From the NCBI GenBank assembly GCA_031289975.1, contig JAITOM010000053.1:1-7649 (forward strand): 7,649 nt of DNA. Reading direction: 5' to 3'. The position numbers were made by a program, and so were the translations under genes. The DNA is from Methanobrevibacter sp. (GTDB taxonomy: Archaea; Methanobacteriota; Methanobacteria; Methanobacteriales; Methanobacteriaceae). Positions within the stretch are counted from its first letter, which is position 1. Every line of letters begins with the position of its first letter. Positions 1 through 5,780 of the stretch are shown piece by piece. The notes under the pieces were generated by a model. The model searched no databases and was not told the origin of the DNA. It saw only the letters and a program-made list of their open reading frames with translations.

Positions 1-600
1 CTATTTATATGATTATTAAGAGATGCAAAAAATGTTTTACCACAATCATTACATATATAACCCTGAACATCATATTCAGCATTCTCTTCATCTTTTTTTC
101 TCAATATTCTATCATCTGAACCATTTTTACTAATGTTATCACTACCACATTCACGACATGTAGGATTAACCAATGATATTAAACCAGTAGGTTCAATAAA
201 TAATTTTTCTTGCTTTTTTTTCTCAACAACAGGTATACCAAAAGATCGATTCTAATCCTCTCTTCATTAGATCCTTTTTATCATATGAATTAACCATACC
301 ATCACCTTCAAATTTTCTATTCACTTTTAAGCCAAAATCAGCTAAATTACTCTGAATAGATCTATCATTATCTTCTTTAACAAATGATTTAATAAATATA
401 TCCTGATCTTCCTTAGAAATTTCTGTATTATCAATCAATACTGCTTGATAATCATTAATATCAGACGATATTCTTTTTCTATCCTTCTTTTTGCGAAATG
501 ATGAAATCATCGAATATTGATTTTCCTCTGCATACACATCTAAAGGAACCTGAATTTCGATGTTATCAATAATATCATCACTAAAATTTAGCCATTTCAT
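1..600 (-). pseudogene. Probable transposase with zinc ribbon, frameshifted and cut by the window edge
   Basis: Reading starts at the ATG at 600-598 and stays open for 125 codons to a TGA at 223. A second minus-strand frame continues from about 255 to the left edge. The two join as ...GLESIF then GIPVVEKKKQEKLF if one base is removed from the four-A run at 240-243. The downstream part has a zinc ribbon: CRECG (codons 147-158) and, 30-odd residues later, CNDCGKTF (codons 42-53). The intervening text NISKNG and the following GKTFF are typical of the N-terminal DNA-binding ribbon of archaeal transposases. The first ~118 residues are charged and not recognised. The catalytic domain would lie left of the window and is not seen. 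An ISM1-type (ISNCY) element is a guess based on the methanobacterial background. A decayed gene is the simplest reading; a sequencing error or programmed +1 frameshift is possible. No clear ribosome binding site precedes the ATG. Confidence 0.6.
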
Positions 601-793
601 AATATATTATATGTATTTTTATACTATATAAATGTTTTTGTTTGATCACACATGATTTAATCTATGATATAAAAAATAAAATAGTCACGAAATGCTGGGC
701 ATTAATTTAATTTCAGAATAATTTTGTATAGATAATGATGATTTATAAACATTCATAAATGTATTTAATATTTCATTATTGAAATAAAAGTTG

Positions 794-828
794 GAAAATC
801 GTTTTTGAAAATCGTTTTTGAAAATCGT
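794..828. repeat. 13-bp tandem repeat, nearly three units
   Basis: The unit GAAAATCGTTTTT occurs exactly at 794-806 and 807-819. Its first nine bases follow at 820-828, after which the sequence becomes GAAAA-rich. The CG in each unit makes it stand out from the AT-rich background. It lies about 20 bp inside the possible transposon end at 850-870, so it could be subterminal binding sites for a transposase. Simple slippage is equally possible. Confidence 0.75.
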
Positions 829-849
829 GAAAAATGAAAATGAAAATTT

Positions 850-870
850 CCATCCTCTTTTTACAGTGCC
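850..870 (-). repeat. Possible transposon terminal repeat, copy 1
   Basis: Read on the minus strand, this begins GGCACTGTAAA and ends with ATGG ten bases on. A second same-strand copy lies at 3661-3681, matching at 17 of 21 positions, including the first 11 in a row. A GG-start followed by CTGT is common at insertion-sequence ends. If this is an end, the element lies to its left and could include the transposase remnant at 1-600. The partner end is outside the window, so this is not proven. Confidence 0.35.
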
Positions 871-985
871 ATATTATTTAGAATTTTATTGGTGTTATGG
901 ATGAAAAAACCAAAAATCATATATTGAAATCAGCACATATATAGTTCATTGAGAATAAAAAAATAATTGTCGCCCAATTTCATTT

Positions 986-1051
986 GAAATTAAATAATTT
1001 AATAAAAAAGATTATCATCCAAAATTTAAGAACTTTTCTAAAATGAATATA
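986..1051 (+). repeat. Small inverted-repeat element (MITE-like), copy C, right half only
   Basis: This 66-bp stretch matches the right half of copy B (7350-7415) almost base for base and the right part of copy A (4377-4434). It ends with the right terminal repeat TAAGAACTTTTCTAAAATG (from 1027) followed by TATA. No left terminal repeat is found upstream, so the copy is truncated at about 986. It lies 96 bp upstream of the asd start codon, and its outer end contributes an AT-rich stretch that could act as a TATA box. Confidence 0.75.
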
Positions 1052-1060
1052 ATATAAATT
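1049..1060 (+). promoter_or_regulatory. Candidate TATA box for asd
   Basis: The run ATAATATAAATT lies 88-99 bases before the asd start and straddles the outer end of the copy C element. Transcription would begin about 25 bases downstream, near 1080, giving a leader of about 65 bases that includes most of the 26-bp duplication. A nearer candidate, TTATATAAAA at 1120-1129, would place the transcript start at or after the ATG and leave the ribosome binding site untranscribed, so it is less likely. The AT-rich background makes either call weak. Confidence 0.3.
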
Positions 1061-1070
1061 TTTAATTTGT

Positions 1071-1122
1071 AATAAATAATTGGAAATTAATCATTAAATA
1101 AATAATTGGAAATTAATCATTA
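1071..1122. repeat. Exact 26-bp tandem duplication upstream of asd
   Basis: Bases 1071-1096 and 1097-1122 are identical over all 26 positions. The unit contains AATTGGAAATTAATCATT. The copies abut with no spacer and end 25 bp before the asd ATG, so they fall in the presumed leader or initiator region. Perfect identity in non-coding DNA suggests a recent duplication. The second unit also contains a TTG at 1106 that opens the asd frame early, a side effect of the repeat rather than a likely start. Confidence 0.9.
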
Positions 1123-1137
1123 TATAAAAAAAATATT

Positions 1138-1142
1138 GGTGG
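1138..1142 (+). promoter_or_regulatory. Ribosome binding site that fixes the asd start
   Basis: GGTGG, complementary to part of the archaeal 16S rRNA 3' end, lies five bases before the ATG at 1148. The alternative TTG at 1106 has no such site and would add 14 residues from repeat DNA that lack similarity to Asd, so 1148 is preferred. Confidence 0.7.
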
Positions 1143-1147
1143 AAAAA

Positions 1148-2197
1148 ATGATAAAAGTTGGAGTACTTGGTGCAACAGGAATGGTAGGACAAAGATTTAT
1201 TGAAATTCTTGATAAACATCCAGATTTTGATATTTCTGCATTAGCAGCTTCTTCAAAATCAGCGGGTAAAAGATATGAAGATGCTACAACATGGTATCTT
1301 GAGAATTCCATGCCTGAATCTGTTAAAGATATTATTGTAAGTGAAACTGATCCAAATGCAATAGATAATAATGTGGAAATTCTTTTTTCTTCTCTTCCAA
1401 CTGAGTTTGCAAAAGTTGTAGAACCTAAATTCGGTGAAAATTTTATTGTAGCATCTAATGCAAGTGCAATGCGTATGGTAGATGATATTCCTCTTGTTAT
1501 ACCAGAAGTAAATCCTGAATTCTTAGATTTAATTGAAGTTCAGCAGAAAAATAGAGGATGGAATGGTTTTATTGTTACAAATCCAAATTGTTCCACTATT
1601 GCTTTAGCTTTAACTTTAAAACCTATTCATGATAATTATAACATTAATAGAGTGCATGTTTCAACTATGCAAGCAGTTTCTGGCGCTGGTTATAATGGTG
1701 TTCCGTCTATGGCAATTGTAGATAATTTAGTTCCATTTATCAGTGGAGAAGAAGAAAAGATGGAAAGTGAAACTTTACATATTCTTGGAACAATCAATGA
1801 TGGTACAATTAAAGATGCTGATTTTAATTTAAGTGCATCATGTAATAGAGTGGCTGTTTTAGATGGGCATACTGAATCTGTTTTCATTGATCTTGATGAG
1901 GATATTAATATTTTAGATTTAAAAAATAAAATGTCTAATTTTAAAGGTTTACCACAAAAACTTAATCTTTTCTCAGCCCCTAAAAATCCTGTTATTGTCA
2001 CTGAGGAGGAAAATCGTCCTCAACCTCGTATGGATAGAAATGCTGGTAATGGAATGAGTATCACTGTGGGAAGACTTAGAAAAGATAAAGTTTTTAATAA
2101 TAGTTTCAAATATACTTTGGTTGGGCATAATACAGTTCGTGGAGCTGCTGGAGCTTCAATTTTAAATGCAGAATTAATTGTTAAAGAATTACTTTAA
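1148..2197 (+). CDS. asd: Aspartate-semialdehyde dehydrogenase
   Basis: This enzyme reduces L-aspartyl-4-phosphate to aspartate semialdehyde with NADPH in the cytoplasm. The product is the branch point to lysine, threonine and homocysteine/methionine, and in many methanogens also to aromatic amino acids. The 349-residue length fits the archaeal/fungal type. The Rossmann nucleotide loop is GATGMVG (residues 8-14). The catalytic cysteine is Cys148 in TNPNCST. The general base is His241 in LDGHTESV. The substrate-binding region is probably PQPRMDR (291-297), followed by GNGMSITVGRLRKD and the C-terminal NTVRGAAGAS. All expected motifs are present and in order, so it should be active. The start is set by GGTGG five bases upstream. 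The aspartokinase and dap genes often found nearby are not in this window. The next gene follows 45 bp later on the same strand with no obvious terminator between, so co-transcription is possible. Confidence 0.97.
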   Translation: MIKVGVLGATGMVGQRFIEILDKHPDFDISALAASSKSAGKRYEDATTWYLENSMPESVKDIIVSETDPNAIDNNVEILFSSLPTEFAKVVEPKFGENFIVASNASAMRMVDDIPLVIPEVNPEFLDLIEVQQKNRGWNGFIVTNPNCSTIALALTLKPIHDNYNINRVHVSTMQAVSGAGYNGVPSMAIVDNLVPFISGEEEKMESETLHILGTINDGTIKDADFNLSASCNRVAVLDGHTESVFIDLDEDINILDLKNKMSNFKGLPQKLNLFSAPKNPVIVTEEENRPQPRMDRNAGNGMSITVGRLRKDKVFNNSFKYTLVGHNTVRGAAGASILNAELIVKELL

Positions 2198-2242
2198 ATT
2201 TATGAATAAGTTACTTTAGATAATAATTATTGAGGAGATAAT

Positions 2243-3586
2243 ATGGTATCTATGGCGAATGATAAAGAAAAGTTTGAGAAGATTATTAAATCTTGTTTAT
2301 TAGAAATCAATAGCCTTAAATCAGATTTAATTAAAGTTCAAAATGAAAATAACTTTTTAAAGGATGATAAAAACATAGATACATTTAAAAATGTTATCAA
2401 AAACAAAGAAAATGAGATTTTTGAATTAAAAAGTCTTTTAAATGAATCAAAAAAAATTATATCTGATAAACAATCCATTGTTAATGAAAAAAACAGAAAA
2501 ATTCAAGAATTAATGGATTTTCAATCCTCTGTTGATGAAATTAGAGATAAGCTTAAAAATGATATTAATCAATTTAAATCTGATGAATTGGAGAAAAGTC
2601 ATTTTGATTTGAAAGAAACATTATTCACTACTTTAGAAAAAGATAAGTTAATAAATGAATATTTAAATGAAATTGAAGGTTATAAATCTAAAATTAATAA
2701 ACTTGAAGATAATTCTTATTATGAAAAATTTTTAAATATTCAGAAAGAACTTGAATCTAAAAATAAAATAATTGAAGAACTTAAATCAAATAGTAACAAT
2801 GAAAACATGACTGAATCTATTAAAAACGAATTAAATTCTAAAAATATTGAAGTTGATAATCTTTCATCTGAAATTAACGATAATAAAGAGATTATTAATC
2901 GCTACGAAATAGAAATCAATCAGCATAAAGAACTTATTAAGCAATATGAAACAGAAATTAATGATTATAAATTTAAAATAAGGGAATATGATTCTAAGAT
3001 AGATAATTACAAAGTGGATTCAAATATTAATAAAGAACTTAATTCAAAAATAAAAGAACTTCATGCCTTCATTAATATGAAAAACATTGAATTAGAGGAA
3101 ATTAAAGATAAGATAACAAGTTATGAAAATAAAATAAACTTTTTAAAAGAAGAAGTTGAAAGTTCAAATAATATTATTTCACAAAAAGATAAGGAAATCA
3201 TTAATTTAGAGAAACAGGTTGCTATCACTGAAAATAAATTGGAATTTTCTAAAAAAGATGCTGAATCTTTAAAAACTAACTTATATGAAAAAGAAAGAAT
3301 AATTAAAACTTTAGAAAATAACCTTAATATTAAAGAAAACAGTTTAAACGGTTTAAAAACGGAATTGAACAATAGAGAAATTTTTATTAATAATTTAGAA
3401 ACTAAAATTTCTGAAAATAGAAATGAACTTAAAGATTTAGAAGAAAACATTGATTATAGAAAGAAATTCAATGAGTTATCTGCACAATTAAAGGAACAAA
3501 ATGATAAAATTGAGAGATTAAAATATCTTAAAACATTGGTGAAGGAATTTGATATGGATTATAAAAATAGTAATGAAAAACTTTAA
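2243..3586 (+). CDS. Long coiled-coil protein of unknown function
   Basis: I do not recognise a family. The 447 residues are dominated by Lys, Glu, Asn, Ile, Leu and Ser in heptad-like patterns from about residue 10 to 437. There is no proline, no tryptophan, one cysteine (Cys18) and only two glycines (146, 370), so the chain could form one nearly continuous helix. No signal peptide, membrane segment, Walker motif or zinc site is visible, so it is not a complete SMC/Rad50-type ATPase. Tyrosines at 221, 235, 242, 249 and 256 fall in strict heptad phase, suggesting an internally repeated segment. GAGGAG lies five bases before the ATG at 2243; a second ATG at 2252 is too far from it. The gene lies 45 bp after asd and may share its transcript. 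A structural or scaffold role is inference. Similarity searches will be swamped by generic coiled coils. Confidence 0.85.
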   Translation: MVSMANDKEKFEKIIKSCLLEINSLKSDLIKVQNENNFLKDDKNIDTFKNVIKNKENEIFELKSLLNESKKIISDKQSIVNEKNRKIQELMDFQSSVDEIRDKLKNDINQFKSDELEKSHFDLKETLFTTLEKDKLINEYLNEIEGYKSKINKLEDNSYYEKFLNIQKELESKNKIIEELKSNSNNENMTESIKNELNSKNIEVDNLSSEINDNKEIINRYEIEINQHKELIKQYETEINDYKFKIREYDSKIDNYKVDSNINKELNSKIKELHAFINMKNIELEEIKDKITSYENKINFLKEEVESSNNIISQKDKEIINLEKQVAITENKLEFSKKDAESLKTNLYEKERIIKTLENNLNIKENSLNGLKTELNNREIFINNLETKISENRNELKDLEENIDYRKKFNELSAQLKEQNDKIERLKYLKTLVKEFDMDYKNSNEKL

Positions 3587-3647
3587 TTTTTCATAAATAT
3601 TATCCTCTTCCTTTCATTAAATTTTTAAAATATTTTCTTATTTTTCA
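3587..3647 (+). terminator. Candidate U-rich transcription terminator after the coiled-coil gene
   Basis: Directly after the stop codon are a T5 run (3587-3591) and further T-rich tracts, including T5 runs near 3620 and 3642. Archaeal termination often uses such U-rich stretches without a hairpin. The background is AT-rich, so this rests mainly on position. Confidence 0.35.
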
Positions 3648-3660
3648 ATTGTAAAAAAAG

Positions 3661-3681
3661 CCATGCTAAATTTACAGTGCC
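3661..3681 (-). repeat. Possible transposon terminal repeat, copy 2
   Basis: On the minus strand this reads GGCACTGTAAA, then TTTAGC, then ATGG, and matches copy 1 (850-870) at 17 of 21 positions in the same orientation. No partner end or transposase is seen nearby. It lies between the coiled-coil gene and the tRNA gene, 168 bp beyond the tRNA 3' end. It may be a solo remnant of the same kind of element as copy 1, or a shared protein-binding site. Confidence 0.3.
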
Positions 3682-3848
3682 AAAAAATAAATTATTAAAG
3701 TTAATCAGGCAAAAACATGGTAGAAAAAGAAGCCTATAGAATACAATTTACTATATGACCATACAATAACTGAAATAGTCATATTATAAACATATTCTAA
3801 AAAAGCAGAAGAGGTATATAACTCTAATAAATGAATATTTAAGTAAAA

Positions 3849-3921
<73 letters not shown>

Positions 3922-3946
3922 TATAAGATAATTATTTTTTAATTCA

Positions 3947-3954
3947 TTTTATAT
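3947..3954 (-). promoter_or_regulatory. TATA box of the tRNA-Ala gene
   Basis: On the minus strand ATATAAAA lies 26-33 bases upstream of the tRNA 5' end, where an archaeal TATA box is expected for a start near the mature end. Further TATA-like bases lie just upstream, so the exact core is uncertain. Confidence 0.55.
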
Positions 3955-3986
3955 TATCTTATATATTATTGTTTTATTTAAAAGTT

Positions 3987-4434
3987 TATAGTGGTTTTGT
4001 TAAAGTTCTTATTAGATGATTTTTTTTTAAAAATGAATATTATTAAAAGATATTAATTTATAATTATTTATATTTATTAAAATATATTTATATTATGGTG
4101 GAATAAAAAAAGTTTGTAATTAATCATTTATTTTTATTTGTTTAATTTTTAATAATAGTTTGTAATATTTTATTAAATTATTAATTAATAAATTTAACTA
4201 TTTTATTTTTAAAAATAAATAATATTATATTTTTATTTGTGAAATTGATAATTTAAAGATATTTTTAAAAAACTCATTATTGAACTTGTTCAATTAGAAA
4301 AACAAAGTTTTTCTTCACTTAAAAACATTTTTTAGCTCACTATATTTAAAATTATAGATTTTTATAAAGTGATATTTAAAATTTAATAAAAAAAATTATC
4401 ATTCAAAATTAAGAACTTTTCCATAATGACAATA
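3987..4434 (+). repeat. Small inverted-repeat element (MITE-like), copy A, enlarged
   Basis: The left terminal repeat is GTGGTTTTGTTAAAGTTCTT (from 3991), preceded by TATA. The right one, TAAGAACTTTTCCATAATG (from 4410), is its imperfect inverse, with 16 of 21 positions matching. The left ~110 bp (3987-4096) align with the left half of copy B, and 4342-4434 align with its right half. Between them copy A carries about 245 bp that copy B lacks, including two back-to-back hairpins (4279-4313). There is no coding sequence, as expected for an element moved by a transposase made elsewhere. Same orientation as copies B and C. Confidence 0.7.
4279..4313. repeat. Two adjacent perfect hairpins inside copy A
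   Basis: ATTGAAC and GTTCAAT (4279-4285, 4288-4294) form a 7-bp stem with a 2-base loop. GAAAAAC and GTTTTTC (4297-4303, 4307-4313) form a 7-bp stem with a 3-base loop. Only two bases separate them. They lie in the part of copy A absent from copy B. A structured RNA or protein-binding site is possible; no known family is recognised. Confidence 0.55.
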
Positions 4435-4601
4435 TACTTTAATATTTTTTTATTATTAAAAATATTATTTAATAATATATTGATTTATAAAATATTAATT
4501 ATAATTAAATTATATACCTAATAAATAAAAAAAATTAATAATTTATTTTTATCAAACTTTTTATCTTAAATTATATATTAACTATTATACTCAATGAATT
4601 T

Positions 4602-4621
4602 TAAGTTATGGGTATAACTTA
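4602..4621 (-). repeat. Perfect hairpin across the thiI stop codon
   Basis: TAAGTTAT and ATAACTTA form an 8-bp stem around the 4-base loop GGGT (plus-strand reading). The TAA stop of thiI (4608-4606) lies within the stem. No U-tract follows on the minus strand, so it is not a classical terminator; it might protect or define the mRNA 3' end. Confidence 0.5.
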
Positions 4622-5754
4622 TTAATTATTTTATTCACCTCTTCGTCTTGTTTCATGGATTCTTTGAATGTGTTTACTTGAACTAAATTAGCATTAGTTT
4701 CAGGATACCTAGGAACAGCTGAACATCCTCCATCATTTAATTCAGAGATTGGAAATGTTCCTATTTTTTTAGCTATTTTTTCTATTTCTACTTTATCAAA
4801 CCCTATAAGGGGACTTAAAATTGGAAGGTTTGTTTTTTCTCTTGTAGCTAAAATATTGGGTAGTGTTTGAGATGCGACTTGACCAAGACTACTTCCATCA
4901 ACAATAGCCAATGCATTTTCTTTTTCAGCTATTTTCTCTGCAATTTTATACATTCCTGATTTACAAAGAACACAAGTTAATTTTTCAAGGGCATGTTCCT
5001 TAGAAGCTGCTAAATATTCTCCATAATCAACTATTACAGTTTTAATTTCAGAACCAACCGCGTATGTGTTAAGTTGCTCAATTAATTTTTTAAAGTTCTC
5101 TGTGACCTTTGGACCAGCAAAAGGAGCATTATTAAAATGAATAGCCACAATTTCACAGCCACGTTTCATCATTAAATATGATGCAACTGGAGAATCTATA
5201 CCACTTGAAACAAGGGCAACTAAACGACCTTGTGTTCCAAGAGGTAATCCTCCAGTACCTTTCATCTTCTCATGGAAAATGTATGTATCCTCTCCACGTA
5301 TTTCAAGAAATATTGTAATATCTGGATTTCTTAAATTAACTGGACTACCAATTTTTTTTACAACCACAGAACCAGCAAAAGCTGAAAATTCTTGGGATGA
5401 CATGTCATGTTTTCCAACTCTTCTTGTCCTTATTGCAAATGATTTTTGTGAGTTAATCAATCCTGATTTTTCAAGTTCATCAACATAATCCATTAAGTAT
5501 TCCTCAATGTTTTTTAAATCAGTTTTTAAACTAATAGCTGGAGAGTAGGAAACAATTCCAAAAATTCGTGATAAAGTTTCTAAACCTTCTTCAAAGTCTT
5601 TTGGATAAATAAATAGTCTTGCTTGATTGAGATTTAGTTTACAATCTAAAGCTGATTTTATATTAGAGACTAATTTATTTTCAAACCTTTTTCTAACTCG
5701 TGGACTTTTTAAAGCAATTTCTCCATATCGACCAATAATTAAATCATACTTCAT
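4606..5754 (-). CDS. thiI: tRNA 4-thiouridine synthase ThiI, archaeal type
   Basis: ThiI adenylates U8 of tRNA with ATP and replaces its oxygen with sulfur to give 4-thiouridine. Some homologues also serve thiazole synthesis. The 382 residues follow the family plan: an N-terminal ferredoxin-like region (about 1-60), a THUMP RNA-binding domain (about 60-165), and a PP-loop domain from about 175. Its ATP motif is SSGIDSPVA (183-191), followed by MMKRG. The rhodanese domain of E. coli ThiI is absent. Instead there is a CxxC motif, CVLC (261-264), which in methanogens is thought to carry the sulfur, with sulfide as donor. Another cysteine lies in GGCSAVPRYPET (Cys344). AGGAT (5763-5767) lies eight bases before the ATG, a modest binding site. 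The gene begins 26 bp after the marker 16 gene on the same strand, so the two very probably share an mRNA. Confidence 0.95.
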   Translation of the reverse strand: MKYDLIIGRYGEIALKSPRVRKRFENKLVSNIKSALDCKLNLNQARLFIYPKDFEEGLETLSRIFGIVSYSPAISLKTDLKNIEEYLMDYVDELEKSGLINSQKSFAIRTRRVGKHDMSSQEFSAFAGSVVVKKIGSPVNLRNPDITIFLEIRGEDTYIFHEKMKGTGGLPLGTQGRLVALVSSGIDSPVASYLMMKRGCEIVAIHFNNAPFAGPKVTENFKKLIEQLNTYAVGSEIKTVIVDYGEYLAASKEHALEKLTCVLCKSGMYKIAEKIAEKENALAIVDGSSLGQVASQTLPNILATREKTNLPILSPLIGFDKVEIEKIAKKIGTFPISELNDGGCSAVPRYPETNANLVQVNTFKESMKQDEEVNKIINKLYP

Positions 5755-5780
5755 ATAATCTTATCCTAAAAATTAAATAT

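Larger units (their letters stand above)
601..1147. other. Intergenic region between transposase remnant and asd
   Basis: I see no gene in this 547-bp AT-rich stretch. It does hold four structures listed separately: 13-bp tandem repeats (794-828), a possible transposon end (850-870), the right half of the small inverted-repeat element (986-1051), and an exact 26-bp tandem duplication (1071-1122). The stretches 601-793 and 871-985 show nothing beyond short AT-rich inverted repeats expected by chance. The mixture of repeat types suggests a region that has taken several insertions. Confidence 0.6.
3922..4605. other. Intergenic region between tRNA-Ala and thiI
   Basis: This 684-bp stretch is extremely AT-rich and I see no credible gene on either strand. 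The first part is the tRNA promoter, 3987-4434 is copy A of the inverted-repeat element, and 4435-4605 is AT-rich DNA with no recognised signal apart from the hairpin at the thiI stop codon. Both flanking genes are on the minus strand; thiI ends here and the tRNA starts here. Confidence 0.6.

Noticed and set aside
1106..1147. Earlier TTG start for asd adding 14 residues
   Set aside because: The added residues come from the 26-bp duplicated DNA and do not resemble Asd, while the ATG at 1148 has GGTGG at a proper distance and begins directly with the Rossmann strand.
1690..2001. 103-codon minus-strand frame opposite asd, and a similar one at 1120-1311
   Set aside because: Both lie antisense to conserved Asd coding sequence and have no independent start signals.
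3121..3450. 109-codon minus-strand frame opposite the coiled-coil gene
   Set aside because: The Leu/Ser/Phe-rich text is what the complement of Lys/Glu/Asn codons gives; no start signal.
2243..3586. SMC/Rad50 ATPase fragment
   Set aside because: No Walker A, Walker B or signature motif and no hinge glycines; only coiled-coil text, which gives spurious similarity to SMC proteins.
4602..4621. Intrinsic terminator of thiI
   Set aside because: The hairpin is present, but the minus strand after it lacks a U-tract, so it was listed only as a hairpin.
5279..5488. Plus-strand frames opposite thiI (5279-5488) and the marker 16 gene (5848-6093)
   Set aside because: They are shadows of well-supported genes with characteristic motifs on the minus strand.
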